64,000 bases of DNA from Ruegeria atlantica (lineage in GTDB: Bacteria; Pseudomonadota; Alphaproteobacteria; Rhodobacterales; Rhodobacteraceae): positions 248,001 to 312,000 of the forward strand of contig NZ_WQCG01000001.1 in assembly GCF_013032505.1 (NCBI RefSeq), written 5' to 3'. Numbering within the stretch: position 1 is the first letter of the stretch; each line of letters begins with the position of its first letter. A program made the translations under genes and the position numbers. The notes below the pieces were generated by a model, which did not search any database, was not told the DNA's origin, and was given only the letters and a program-made list of their open reading frames with translations. Below are positions 1-7,660 of the stretch, piece after piece.

Positions 1-576
1 CCAAGTTGGTATGTGCCGCGCTCGATCATTACCAAGGAATATCTGCCAAAACTGCAGTCAAACCCGAATGCGGTAGGTCATATTCAGATCACCGATCGCA
101 GTGGTCGACTTGTGAACCGGGGCGCCGTTGACTTCACTCAATTCAATACAAAGAACTTCCCGTTTGCAATGCGCCAACCCCCCAGCAAAAGCAACGCGCT
201 GGGGTTGGTGAAGTTCATGTTCCCCAACAAGCACAACATCTATCTGCATGATACGCCTCAGAAATCTCTGTTTGCGCGTGAGTCGAGGGCTTTCTCGCAT
301 GGATGCATTCGCCTGGCGCAACCTTTTGAGTTCGCCTATGCGCTTTTGGCCAAGCAGGAAGAAAACCCAAAGGCGTTCTTCCAGCGGATACTGGCGACAG
401 GAAAAGAAACAACTGTTCAGCTTGAACAGCATGTTCCGGTGCACCTGATATATCGTACGGCCTATATTGGCCCGAAAGGTGAAGTCCAGTATCGCCGCGA
501 TGTCTATGACCGGGATCGGAAAATCTGGGAGGCCTTGCAGAAAGCAGGGGTGGCCCTGCCGGACGTTCAAGGGTAA
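1..576 (+). CDS. L,D-transpeptidase (YcbB/LdtD-like), C-terminal part
   Basis: The gene is cut by the window start: the frame is open from base 1 (PSWYVPRSI) to TAA at 574-576, leaving 191 residues. This is the YkuD catalytic domain that makes 3-3 peptidoglycan crosslinks in the periplasm. The motif SHGCIRL (bases 295-315) carries the nucleophilic Cys (codon 304-306), and the upstream YLHDTP supplies the expected conserved His. PSWYVP followed by a short tail after the Cys motif resembles YcbB-type enzymes more than the small ErfK type. The N-terminus, including any signal peptide and peptidoglycan-binding domain, lies outside the window. lpxD follows 36 bases later on the same strand, so they may be co-transcribed. 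Confidence 0.88.
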   Translation, partial: PSWYVPRSIITKEYLPKLQSNPNAVGHIQITDRSGRLVNRGAVDFTQFNTKNFPFAMRQPPSKSNALGLVKFMFPNKHNIYLHDTPQKSLFARESRAFSHGCIRLAQPFEFAYALLAKQEENPKAFFQRILATGKETTVQLEQHVPVHLIYRTAYIGPKGEVQYRRDVYDRDRKIWEALQKAGVALPDVQG

Positions 577-612
577 TCACCGGGGGCAGGTCCTTAATCC
601 GGGAAGCCCGTC

Positions 613-1704
613 ATGCAGTACACAATTCAGCAAATCGCCGAAGCCTTGGGCGCGGAAAGTCAGGGCGATCTTAGCGTCGCCATTGAGCGTGCTGCAGAGC
701 CGGCTGATGCCGGACCGTCTGATTTGGCAATGGCAATGTCGCCGAAATACGCAGAGGCGCTCAGCACGGGAGCAGCACGTGCTGCTGTTCTGTGGGAGGG
801 TGCGGATTGGCAAGCCTTAGGGCTTAAAGCCGCGATTTTCGTGCCGCGCCCACGCATGGCGATGGCTGGGATCACGGCGATGCTGGATCGCGGGCAGGGG
901 GTCGAACATGGCATTCACCCGTCGGCTGTCATCGATCCGACGGCCGAGATTGGCGAAAATGCCTCGATCGGTCCCCTCGCAGTCATTGGCGCACGCGTGC
1001 GCATTGGTAGAGGCGTGGTCATAGGGCCCCATTGCGTGATCGGGATGGATGCAGTTCTAGGTGACGATGCAGTGCTGCGCGAAATGGTCAGTATCGGCGC
1101 CCGCGCACAAATCGGTAATCGTTTCATCGCGCAACCCGGTGCACGTATCGGCGGTGATGGGTTCAGCTTTGTGACACCCGAAGTGTCTGGTGCAGAAAAC
1201 GCGCGCAAGACTATGGGTGATCAGGGCGAACTTCGCGCCCAAAGTTGGATGCGTATTCATTCTCTGGGTGCCGTTGAGATTGGCGACGATGTCGAAGTTG
1301 GTGCAAATTGCACCGTCGACAATGGGACCATCAGGAATACACGCATCGGCGACGGCTCAAAGCTAGATAACTTGGTTCACGTTGGGCACAACACACGCGT
1401 CGGGCGGGATTGCCTGCTGTGCGGACAAACCGGAGTGTCCGGATCGGTTGAGATCGGCAATAACGTTGTGCTGGGTGGTCAGACCGGAGTAGTAGACAAC
1501 ATCTTTATCGGAGATGGAGTGATTGCCGGCGGAGGCACAAAAATTCTGTCCAACGTGCCCAAAGGCCGTGTGATTATGGGTTATCCGGGAATAAAAATGG
1601 AAACGCATACAGAGATTTACAAAGCACAACGCCGTCTGCCTCGATTGGCACGTGACGTTGAGGCGTTGAAAAAGGCTGTTTCCAAACAGCCTCCAAGTGA
1701 TTAA
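613..1704 (+). CDS. lpxD: UDP-3-O-acylglucosamine N-acyltransferase LpxD
   Basis: 363 residues, the usual LpxD length. It transfers a 3-hydroxyacyl chain from ACP to UDP-3-O-acyl-glucosamine in lipid A synthesis (cytoplasm). The N-terminal uridine-binding domain spans about residues 1-100, followed by a left-handed beta-helix of hexapeptide repeats (HPSAVIDPTAEIG, IGPLAVIGARVRIG and many more), with the catalytic-type His in the segment DNLVHVGHN, and a C-terminal helix (ETHTEIYKAQRRLPRLARDVEAL). A Shine-Dalgarno-like GGGAAG precedes the ATG. The next genes encode an acyl carrier protein and a ketoacyl synthase, fitting a supply of a special acyl donor. Whether this is the only lpxD of the genome cannot be told from here. 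Confidence 0.93.
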   Translation: MQYTIQQIAEALGAESQGDLSVAIERAAEPADAGPSDLAMAMSPKYAEALSTGAARAAVLWEGADWQALGLKAAIFVPRPRMAMAGITAMLDRGQGVEHGIHPSAVIDPTAEIGENASIGPLAVIGARVRIGRGVVIGPHCVIGMDAVLGDDAVLREMVSIGARAQIGNRFIAQPGARIGGDGFSFVTPEVSGAENARKTMGDQGELRAQSWMRIHSLGAVEIGDDVEVGANCTVDNGTIRNTRIGDGSKLDNLVHVGHNTRVGRDCLLCGQTGVSGSVEIGNNVVLGGQTGVVDNIFIGDGVIAGGGTKILSNVPKGRVIMGYPGIKMETHTEIYKAQRRLPRLARDVEALKKAVSKQPPSD

Positions 1705-1736
1705 ATCAACCTCAAGATAATAATCAGAGGATCGAC

Positions 1737-1994
1737 ATGAGCATCAGCGACCGCGTCATCGCAATCATTGCAGAGCAGGCCGTGCTGGAGCCGTCGGATG
1801 TGACACCCGAAAGCACGCTCGAAGATCTTGGCATCGATAGCCTTGGTCTGGTCGAAAGTATTTTCGCCATTGAGGAAGAGTTCGATATTTCGATTCCGTT
1901 CAATGCCAATGAGCCGACGGCCAGCGACTTTGATATCTCCAATGTTGCGGCCATCATCACCGGTATCGAAAAGCTGGTGTCGGAAAAGGTCTGA
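1737..1994 (+). CDS. Acyl carrier protein
   Basis: 85 residues, four-helix ACP fold. The motif GIDSLGLVES contains the serine (Ser35) expected to carry 4'-phosphopantetheine. The protein is strongly acidic, as ACPs are. It lies 32 bases after lpxD and 9 bases before a ketoacyl-ACP synthase, so the three probably form one operon. Because housekeeping acpP normally sits with fabG/fabF in a different context, this is probably a dedicated ACP, perhaps for lipid A or another envelope acyl chain, in the manner of AcpXL in rhizobia. That role is inferred from position only. Confidence 0.9.
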   Translation: MSISDRVIAIIAEQAVLEPSDVTPESTLEDLGIDSLGLVESIFAIEEEFDISIPFNANEPTASDFDISNVAAIITGIEKLVSEKV

Positions 1995-2003
1995 CGTAAT
2001 CCT

Positions 2004-3212
2004 ATGAAACGAGTCGTTATCACCGGGGCCGGTACAATCAATTCGTTGGGCCATTCGGTGCCCGACACGTTAGAGGCAATGCGAGAAGGGCGCTGCGGAA
2101 TTTCTGCCCTCGAATTTCGAGATGTGGAAAGACTTGCAATCCAGATAGGTGGTCAGGTCCGCGGGTTCGAAGCCGAGGGTCGCTTTAACCGCCAGCAAAT
2201 GACTTTGTATGACCGGTTTACCCAATTCACTTTGACGGCTGCGAAAGAGGCGATCGATCAATCCGGGATCGAGTTTCACGGTGATCTTGCCGCCCGTTCC
2301 GGCGTTGTTCTGGGTACGGCTGGCGGCGGCGTTTCGACTTGGGATGACAATTACCGTTCCGTTTATGAGGATGGTAAAAACCGGGTACACCCGTTTGTTG
2401 TTCCTAAATTGATGAACAACGCTGCAGCAAGCCACGTTTCGATGGAACATAACCTGAAGGGCCCCAGCTTTACGGTATCGACGGCCTGTGCCTCATCCAA
2501 CCACGCGATGGCGCTGGCGTTTCAGATGGTGCGCAGTGGCGCAGCTCCGGCGATGCTGACCGGTGGGTCGGAATCGATGTTGTGCTTTGGGGGGGTTAAA
2601 GCCTGGGAAGGGCTGCGGGTTATGTCCAAGGACGCATGCCGCCCGTTCAGCGCGAATCGCAACGGCATGGTGCAGGGTGAAGGCGCAGGGGTCTTTGTGT
2701 TCGAAGAATACGAACATGCCCATGCGCGCGGGGCCGATATCTTGTGTGAGGTTGTCGGTTTTGCGATGTCTTCAGATGCCTCTGATATCGTCATGCCAAG
2801 CAAACAAGGCGCGGCGCGTGCCATGTCAGGAGCGCTGGCGGATGCACGTTTAAACGCGGACAGTGTCGGATATATCAACGCACATGGCACTGGGACTGCG
2901 GCCAATGACAAGACCGAATGCGCCGCCGTAGCTGATGTTTTTGGCCCTCATGCAGACGAGCTGATGATCTCGTCGACTAAGTCGATGCATGGCCACTTGA
3001 TCGGCGGCACCGGCGCTGTCGAGATGTTGGCCTGCATAATGGCGCTTCGGGACGGCGTGATCGCTCCAACCATCGGATATGAAGAACCCGACCCCGAATG
3101 TGCGCTGGATGTTGTCCCGAACGAAGCCCGCGAAGCAAAGGTGGACGTAGCGCTGAGCAACGCGTTTGCCTTTGGTGGGTTAAATGCTGTTCTTGCCCTG
3201 AAACGCATTTAA
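2004..3212 (+). CDS. Beta-ketoacyl-ACP synthase (FabF/NodE-like)
   Basis: 402 residues, full-length KAS II/thiolase fold. The active site is intact: Cys162 in VSTACASSNHA, His294 in INAHGTGTAANDKTE, Lys326 and His331 in STKSMHGHLIGGTG. It elongates an acyl-ACP by condensing it with malonyl-ACP. It starts 9 bases after the acyl carrier protein and ends in front of a strong terminator, so it closes the lpxD-ACP-KAS operon. The pairing with a private ACP suggests a special acyl chain rather than bulk fatty acid synthesis (inference). NodE, FabF or rhizobial FabF2 types cannot be separated by eye. Confidence 0.9.
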   Translation: MKRVVITGAGTINSLGHSVPDTLEAMREGRCGISALEFRDVERLAIQIGGQVRGFEAEGRFNRQQMTLYDRFTQFTLTAAKEAIDQSGIEFHGDLAARSGVVLGTAGGGVSTWDDNYRSVYEDGKNRVHPFVVPKLMNNAAASHVSMEHNLKGPSFTVSTACASSNHAMALAFQMVRSGAAPAMLTGGSESMLCFGGVKAWEGLRVMSKDACRPFSANRNGMVQGEGAGVFVFEEYEHAHARGADILCEVVGFAMSSDASDIVMPSKQGAARAMSGALADARLNADSVGYINAHGTGTAANDKTECAAVADVFGPHADELMISSTKSMHGHLIGGTGAVEMLACIMALRDGVIAPTIGYEEPDPECALDVVPNEAREAKVDVALSNAFAFGGLNAVLALKRI

Positions 3213-3231
3213 ACAAGGGCCACAAATCAAA

Positions 3232-3265
3232 AACGCCGCCGGTTATCACCAGCGGCGTTCTTTAT
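3232..3265 (+). terminator. Rho-independent terminator after the KAS gene
   Basis: Stem AACGCCGC (3232-3239) pairs with GCGGCGTT (3252-3259); an inner GGT/ACC extends the stem around a TATC loop; CTTTATTTGTTT follows. It lies 19 bases after the KAS stop codon and before the convergent IalB-family gene. Confidence 0.75.
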
Positions 3266-3281
3266 TTGTTTGGCTTAATAG

Positions 3282-3890
3282 TCAGTTCTGTAAGACTTTC
3301 AGGCCTTCAAAGCCGGCGGTGAAGCCCGAGAGCGATACTTCCAGTTGTAGTAGTTGGTTCGGAGCTAGAACCGAGACAAGTGAAAGCGTTGCTTTGGTTC
3401 CGACTTTCATTGCGTCTACATCGCCTTGGGTAAAGCCCAACTGCGCGAGGCAGCCAACTGGATTGCAATGGTGGTAGTCATATCGCTTACCCGGCGCACC
3501 GTCGATCGAAAGGGCCAGCTGCGCCTGCAGCATAGTTTCCAGCGGGACGACCACAGTTGCGCCTGCAACTGCGGCAGCACCTTCTGGCAGCTTTTCAAGG
3601 GTGATTTCGGCGATGGGCTGGCCCTGCTCGCCGGTCAGGATTTGACGCATCGCGCAGGGGTCTTCGTCGTTATCAGTCTTGATACAAAGGATCGCCCAAT
3701 CGCGTTTTTCTTCCTTGACGTATTGCTCGCCGAGACGCGGGCCAGTTTCACCCAGGTCCAGGTCGCTGCCGGCTTCGGTCTGCGAGGTCGCGGGCTGTTG
3801 TTCGGTTTCCTGTGTAGCTTCCTGTGCGTACGCGGCCCCGCACCACAAGGCGGCGGTCATCAGGCTGACGGATACGGTGTTCTTGATCAT
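3282..3890 (-). CDS. Invasion-associated locus B (IalB) family secreted protein
   Basis: 202 residues. The N-terminus MIKNTVSVSLMTAALWCGAA followed by YAQ is a typical Sec signal peptide with cleavage near residue 22. A Gln/Glu/Thr-rich linker (about 23-55) leads to the IalB domain (about 60-200) with WAILCIKTDNDEDPCAMRQ and HHCNPVGCLAQLGF, two Cys pairs likely forming disulfides in the periplasm. IalB was named in Bartonella, but the family is widespread in free-living alphaproteobacteria, where its role is unknown. The gene is transcribed alone, convergent with the KAS gene. Confidence 0.85.
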   Translation of the reverse strand: MIKNTVSVSLMTAALWCGAAYAQEATQETEQQPATSQTEAGSDLDLGETGPRLGEQYVKEEKRDWAILCIKTDNDEDPCAMRQILTGEQGQPIAEITLEKLPEGAAAVAGATVVVPLETMLQAQLALSIDGAPGKRYDYHHCNPVGCLAQLGFTQGDVDAMKVGTKATLSLVSVLAPNQLLQLEVSLSGFTAGFEGLKVLQN

Positions 3891-4020
3891 AAATGCCTCG
3901 GTAATGTGTTGGACTTTTTCATTCGTCTATCACCCTTGCCCGACACTGTCAGGGGCAAACGTGGGCCAATTCAAGTTGTGAACGGTTTTTCGCCGGATCA
4001 AGGGAATAAGGTGAGACGGC

Positions 4021-4090
4021 TAAAATGACAAAGGGAGCCGGTGGAGCGGCTCCCTTCGATATAATTTTCTCCCCGTCGGACTGGCCGACT
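4021..4090 (+). ncRNA. Possible second small RNA (hairpin, CU-rich strand, hairpin)
   Basis: A perfect 10-bp stem AAGGGAGCCG/CGGCTCCCTT (4031-4056, loop GTGGAG) is followed by CGATATAATTTTCTCCCC and a second hairpin GTCGG/CCGAC (about 4075-4089). A TAAAAT box at 4021-4026 sits at the right distance for transcription to start at the first stem. The layout and the UUUUCUCCCC segment mirror the stronger small RNA candidate on the opposite strand at 4172-4252. There is no strong T-run after the second hairpin, and on the minus strand the first stem could instead be a terminator (TTTGTCATTTT follows). The strand is therefore uncertain. Confidence 0.25.
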
Positions 4091-4171
4091 TAGTTATGCG
4101 CAGACGTTACGAAAGGCAGGGGCTTCGGTCAACTGCTAACCTGAATTTTTAATGTAATGGCCATGATTTGT

Positions 4172-4252
4172 GAAAAAAACCGCGCCCGAGGGCGCGGCCA
4201 GTCGACAGGGAGGAAATATGCCGCCTCGTAACCTGAACCACGAAGGCAGCAA
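4172..4252 (-). ncRNA. Small RNA, alpha-r8/MmgR-like candidate
   Basis: Read on the minus strand: a hairpin of about 10 bp with one bulge (4250-4220, GCTGCCT.CGT pairing with ACGAGGCGGC around a GGTTCAGGTT loop), then a single-stranded stretch containing UUUCCUCCCU (4216-4207), then a GC-rich terminator stem CCGCGCCC/GGGCGCGG (4197-4180) ending in seven U. Total about 80 nt. From memory, the rhizobial alpha-r8 family (MmgR, about 77 nt, a regulator of polyhydroxybutyrate storage) has this layout and an invariant UUUCCUCCCU 10-mer that can pair with ribosome-binding sites. TCTTAT upstream could be its -10 box. The family assignment needs a covariance-model search. Confidence 0.6.
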
Positions 4253-4322
4253 TAAGACTTTCGCAGGTAAAGGTTAACTTTGTATGCTGGCCGCAGATCG
4301 GTTGAAACAAGGCCTTACATTC

Positions 4323-5864
4323 ATGGACGAAAACATATTCTTGGGCGGTGGCGGCAACGACTATGGCCAACCGCAGTCATTGACGCTGAAATATGCAAAC
4401 CGCCACGGCATGATCGCAGGGGCGACCGGAACGGGTAAAACCGTGACGCTGCAAATTCTGGCCGAGGGGTTTTCCCAGGCTGGTGTTCCGGTCTTCCTGT
4501 CTGACGTCAAAGGGGATCTGTCTGGTCTGGCAAAGGCGGGCAGTGAAAGCCACAAGCTACACCAGGCATTTCAGGATCGTGCCCAGCGGATTGGTTTTGC
4601 CGACTATACGTACAGCGCTTGCCCGGTCACCTTCTGGGATTTGTTCGGTCAGCAGGGGCATCCAGTTCGTACAACTGTGACCGAGATGGGGCCGCTGCTG
4701 CTGTCGCGTCTGATGGATCTAAGCGAAGCGCAAGAGGGTATTCTAAACATCGCGTTTCGGGTGGCGGACGAAGAAGGGCTGCCACTGTTGGACCTAAAAG
4801 ATCTTCAGTCCCTGCTTGTCTGGATTGGGGAAAACCGGGCGCAGTTGTCTTTACGATACGGTAACGTCTCAACCTCTTCGATCGGGGCCATTCAACGCCG
4901 CCTTTTGGTGCTGGAAAACCAGGGCGGCACCAAATTGTTTGGGGAACCTGCACTGGAACTCGCCGATCTGATGCGCGTTGATGAGAATGGTCAGGGCGTC
5001 GTGAATATCCTTGCCGCTGACAAGCTCATGGGATCTCCGCGTCTTTATGCAACCTTCCTGCTGTGGTTGCTGAGCGAATTGTTCGAGGAACTGCCAGAAG
5101 TTGGAGACCCGGACAAACCCAAATTGGTGTTCTTCTTCGATGAGGCCCATCTGCTGTTCGACGATGCCCCAAAGGTGCTGGTGGACAAGGTCGAACAGGT
5201 CGCGCGCCTCATTCGGTCTAAAGGGGTGGGTGTCTATTTCATCTCGCAGAACCCGGCAGACGTTCCCGAGGACATTCTGGGTCAGCTGGGTAACCGGGTA
5301 CAACATGCCTTGCGCGCATTTACCGCGCGGGATCGAAAGAACCTGCGGCTTGCGGCTGAAACCTATCGCGAAAACCCAGCCTTCGATACCGAAGAGGCGA
5401 TACGCGAGGTTGGCGTAGGTGAAGCCGTCACTTCGATGTTGCAAAAGAAAGGCGTGCCCGGGATCGTGGAACGCACCTTGATCCGACCACCTGGATCGCA
5501 ATTGGGGCCGATTACAAAGGCCGAGCGGAAGGCGCTGATGGATGCCTCTGCTATGAAAGCGAAATACGGGACGTTGAAAGACCGGAAATCTGCGTTTGAA
5601 ATTCTGCGGGCCCGCGCTGACACGGCGGCAGAAGCCGCAGCTGCAGCCGAGGAGCAGTTGGAAAGTCAAACCACTGCCGAGCGTGAATTCGCGACAGCCA
5701 GACGCTATTCCGGCAGTAGGGTTGGACGGTCATCTTCTCGCGCGATGCGCAAGAAGGACACGTTCGCAACTGCGATGAGCGAGGCTGTAATTAAGGAACT
5801 GAAGGGAACAACCGGCCGACGCATTGTGCGCGGCATATTGGGCGGTTTGTTCAAAGCAAGATAA
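4323..5864 (+). CDS. YjgR/DUF853 family HerA-like ATPase
   Basis: 513 residues from the ATG at 4323 (an in-frame ATG at 4284 would add 13 residues without family character; [11 protein letters not shown] is the typical start). Walker A is GATGTGKT at residues 33-40 and Walker B is [12 protein letters not shown] near residue 270, with an arginine-finger-like [27 protein letters not shown] region. It resembles HerA/FtsK-type hexameric motors. A low-complexity Ala/Glu coiled-coil stretch lies around residues 425-460, then a basic Arg/Ser-rich segment. The exact role of YjgR proteins is unknown. It is monocistronic, with a strong terminator just after the stop. Confidence 0.88.
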   Translation: MDENIFLGGGGNDYGQPQSLTLKYANRHGMIAGATGTGKTVTLQILAEGFSQAGVPVFLSDVKGDLSGLAKAGSESHKLHQAFQDRAQRIGFADYTYSACPVTFWDLFGQQGHPVRTTVTEMGPLLLSRLMDLSEAQEGILNIAFRVADEEGLPLLDLKDLQSLLVWIGENRAQLSLRYGNVSTSSIGAIQRRLLVLENQGGTKLFGEPALELADLMRVDENGQGVVNILAADKLMGSPRLYATFLLWLLSELFEELPEVGDPDKPKLVFFFDEAHLLFDDAPKVLVDKVEQVARLIRSKGVGVYFISQNPADVPEDILGQLGNRVQHALRAFTARDRKNLRLAAETYRENPAFDTEEAIREVGVGEAVTSMLQKKGVPGIVERTLIRPPGSQLGPITKAERKALMDASAMKAKYGTLKDRKSAFEILRARADTAAEAAAAAEEQLESQTTAEREFATARRYSGSRVGRSSSRAMRKKDTFATAMSEAVIKELKGTTGRRIVRGILGGLFKAR

Positions 5865-5870
5865 AGGTCT

Positions 5871-5908
5871 CGCGCCGGGCAGTGTTTTTTGCTGCCCGGC
5901 GCGTTCTG
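5871..5908. terminator. Shared bidirectional terminator between YjgR and lipoprotein genes
   Basis: A 12-bp perfect stem CGCGCCGGGCAG (5871-5882) with CTGCCCGGCGCG (5892-5903), loop TGTTTTTTG, followed by TTCTGTTATTT. It lies between convergent genes and can serve both. Confidence 0.65.
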
Positions 5909-6166
5909 TTATTTCAGTCGGCGCTGGCCTTCCTGTTTGCAGTAGGCATCCGCTTCTGCGACCGACATTTTGGTCGCTGGGAAGTTGGTTGCCCGATCCC
6001 AGATTACACGATCTGGGCGATATAGCTGGCAGGTGACTTCACCCTTTGGCGTCTGCACTTTTACGGGAGTCGTTTCAAAGTCTTCCGGAGAAGGGATACA
6101 ACCCGCAAGGGTGACGAATAGCGGGACGGCAAGGGCGATTTTAGTGAAGGAAGTATTCATGTGCAC
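5909..6166 (-). CDS. Small putative lipoprotein, function unknown
   Basis: 85 residues (83 if the second ATG at 6160 is used). Residues 1-22 form a lipoprotein signal peptide ending in a lipobox LAGC, so the mature protein should be lipid-anchored at the Cys. The remainder, about 62 residues, contains two further Cys (EVTCQLYRP and DAYCKQEG) that could form a disulfide. No domain was recognised. It is a single gene, convergent with the YjgR gene. Confidence 0.7.
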   Translation of the reverse strand: MHMNTSFTKIALAVPLFVTLAGCIPSPEDFETTPVKVQTPKGEVTCQLYRPDRVIWDRATNFPATKMSVAEADAYCKQEGQRRLK

Positions 6167-6286
6167 TCTTCTTTACTCGTAAGTTTCCCGAATGATCGCG
6201 GGGCAGGTGTCAATTTAGCGTAAATACTGGCCAAAATGAGGGCTGGATCAAGGCGGTACTGGGCTTCGTCTAGTCGGTATACCCAA

Positions 6287-6324
6287 CAAAATCAAGAAAC
6301 CGCACCAATCCGTTGGCGTGGTTT
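6287..6324 (-). terminator. Terminator of the first LIV operon (after livM)
   Basis: On the minus strand AAACCACGCCAA (6324-6313) pairs with TTGGTGCGGTTT (6308-6297) in 11 of 12 positions, loop CGGA, followed by CTTGATTTTG. It lies 23 bases after the livM stop codon. Confidence 0.65.
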
Positions 6325-6346
6325 CAAGGTTTGATGGATTGTGATC

Positions 6347-7660
6347 TTATTTTTCCGGGATAAGCCCCCTTGGACTGAACCTGAGTACAATAAGCAGGAT
6401 AAGTCCCATGGTGAACAAGCGCATATGTGCGGCACTGTCGATCAAGTGAGATTTAAGTGCGCTGCCATCCGGCATGCTGGAGGTAATCAGGTTCATGAAC
6501 CACAATCCCATTGGTTCGACCTGAACCCACAGGAACCAGATCAGGAACGCGCCCAGAACAGCGCCGAAGTTGTTACCCGATCCACCGACAATCACCATCA
6601 CCCAGACAAGGAAGGTAAATCGCAGCGGGTTATACGTTCCGGGGGTTAGCTGTCCGTCCAGCGTCGTCATCATTGCCCCCGCAATTCCGCAGATGGCCGA
6701 GCCGAGCACAAAAATCTGCAGGTGCCGGCGGGTGACGTCCTTGCCCATAGCTTCGGCCGCGACCTCATTGTCTCGAATGGCGCGCATCATCCGACCCCAA
6801 GGGCTATTTAATGCCATCTGAGCCATCCAAAGCAAGACAAGCAACACGATCATGAACAGCAGCGAATAGCCCAGTTTGACCGACAGCGTCGACGCAATGA
6901 CCGGGTCCAGCCCGAACCAATCTGCGCGCGCGATAAATCCGGGATCGTTCTGCAACTCGACCTCGTAACCGACCACGGGGGCAGGGCGCGGGATGCCGTA
7001 GACATTCTTGACGCCCCGTGCCAGCCAATCTTCGTTCTTCATGATTGCGATGATGATTTCGGCAATGCCCAGCGTTGCAATCGCCAGATAGTCCGAGCGC
7101 AATCCAAGCGCTGTTTTACCGATTAGCCACGCCGCACCAGCTGCCAGCAACCCACCCGCAGGCCAGGCTAGCAGGACCGGTAGGTTCAAACCACCGAGGT
7201 TACCGGCAATTGCCGGATCAATCGCTTCAACACCCGCGACGCTTCGATCGAAAATCGCCCGGTAGACAAAGAACCCTACGATGAGAATGGCGATAATCGT
7301 CAGTGTTTGGGCCCGACCTTTGGGCATCCGGGTCGCCACCAGTACAGCGGCGACAACGGTGGCGGCGCCCAGTAGCAGCGCCAGAACAATTCCATAGCCA
7401 CCCGAAGACCACGCACCGGGGGTCGGAGGGGTGGAAACCAGCACAACGGCCAGACCACCCAAAGCGACAAATCCCATGACACCAACGTTAAAGAGGCCCG
7501 CAAACCCCCATTGCAGGTTTACCCCAATCGCCATGATGGCCGAGATCAGCCCCATGTTCAGGATCAGGATCGCAGAGTTCCAGCTTTGGGTGAAACCGGT
7601 TAACAGGATCAAGCCGCCAACGACAACGAAAAGCAGCGAATTTTTGACGGATTCGGTCAT
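6347..7660 (-). CDS. livM: Branched-chain amino acid ABC transporter permease LivM
   Basis: 437 residues, longer than the usual 320-430 range. Inner-membrane permease that pairs with LivH to carry leucine/isoleucine/valine or other amides and amino acids. About ten hydrophobic segments are visible, with the family signature in the stretch RAIRDNEVAAEAMGKDVTRRHLQIFVLGSAICGIAGAM (a cytoplasmic loop contacting the ATPase). The extra length is between the second and fourth membrane segments (about residues 75-160). Its start overlaps the livH stop by 4 bases (translational coupling). It ends the minus-strand LIV operon. Confidence 0.92.
   Translation of the reverse strand: MTESVKNSLLFVVVGGLILLTGFTQSWNSAILILNMGLISAIMAIGVNLQWGFAGLFNVGVMGFVALGGLAVVLVSTPPTPGAWSSGGYGIVLALLLGAATVVAAVLVATRMPKGRAQTLTIIAILIVGFFVYRAIFDRSVAGVEAIDPAIAGNLGGLNLPVLLAWPAGGLLAAGAAWLIGKTALGLRSDYLAIATLGIAEIIIAIMKNEDWLARGVKNVYGIPRPAPVVGYEVELQNDPGFIARADWFGLDPVIASTLSVKLGYSLLFMIVLLVLLWMAQMALNSPWGRMMRAIRDNEVAAEAMGKDVTRRHLQIFVLGSAICGIAGAMMTTLDGQLTPGTYNPLRFTFLVWVMVIVGGSGNNFGAVLGAFLIWFLWVQVEPMGLWFMNLITSSMPDGSALKSHLIDSAAHMRLFTMGLILLIVLRFSPRGLIPEK

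Noticed and set aside
4218..4277. A 19-codon plus-strand ORF (MPPRNLNHEGSN...) with a good GGAGG site
   Set aside because: The GGAGG and start codon are the complement of the sRNA candidate's UUUCCUCCCU and hairpin; the ORF is best seen as a shadow of the RNA.
4149..4370. Minus-strand 73-residue frame across the sRNA
   Set aside because: No domain, and it covers the terminator and the start of yjgR; the RNA explains the region better.
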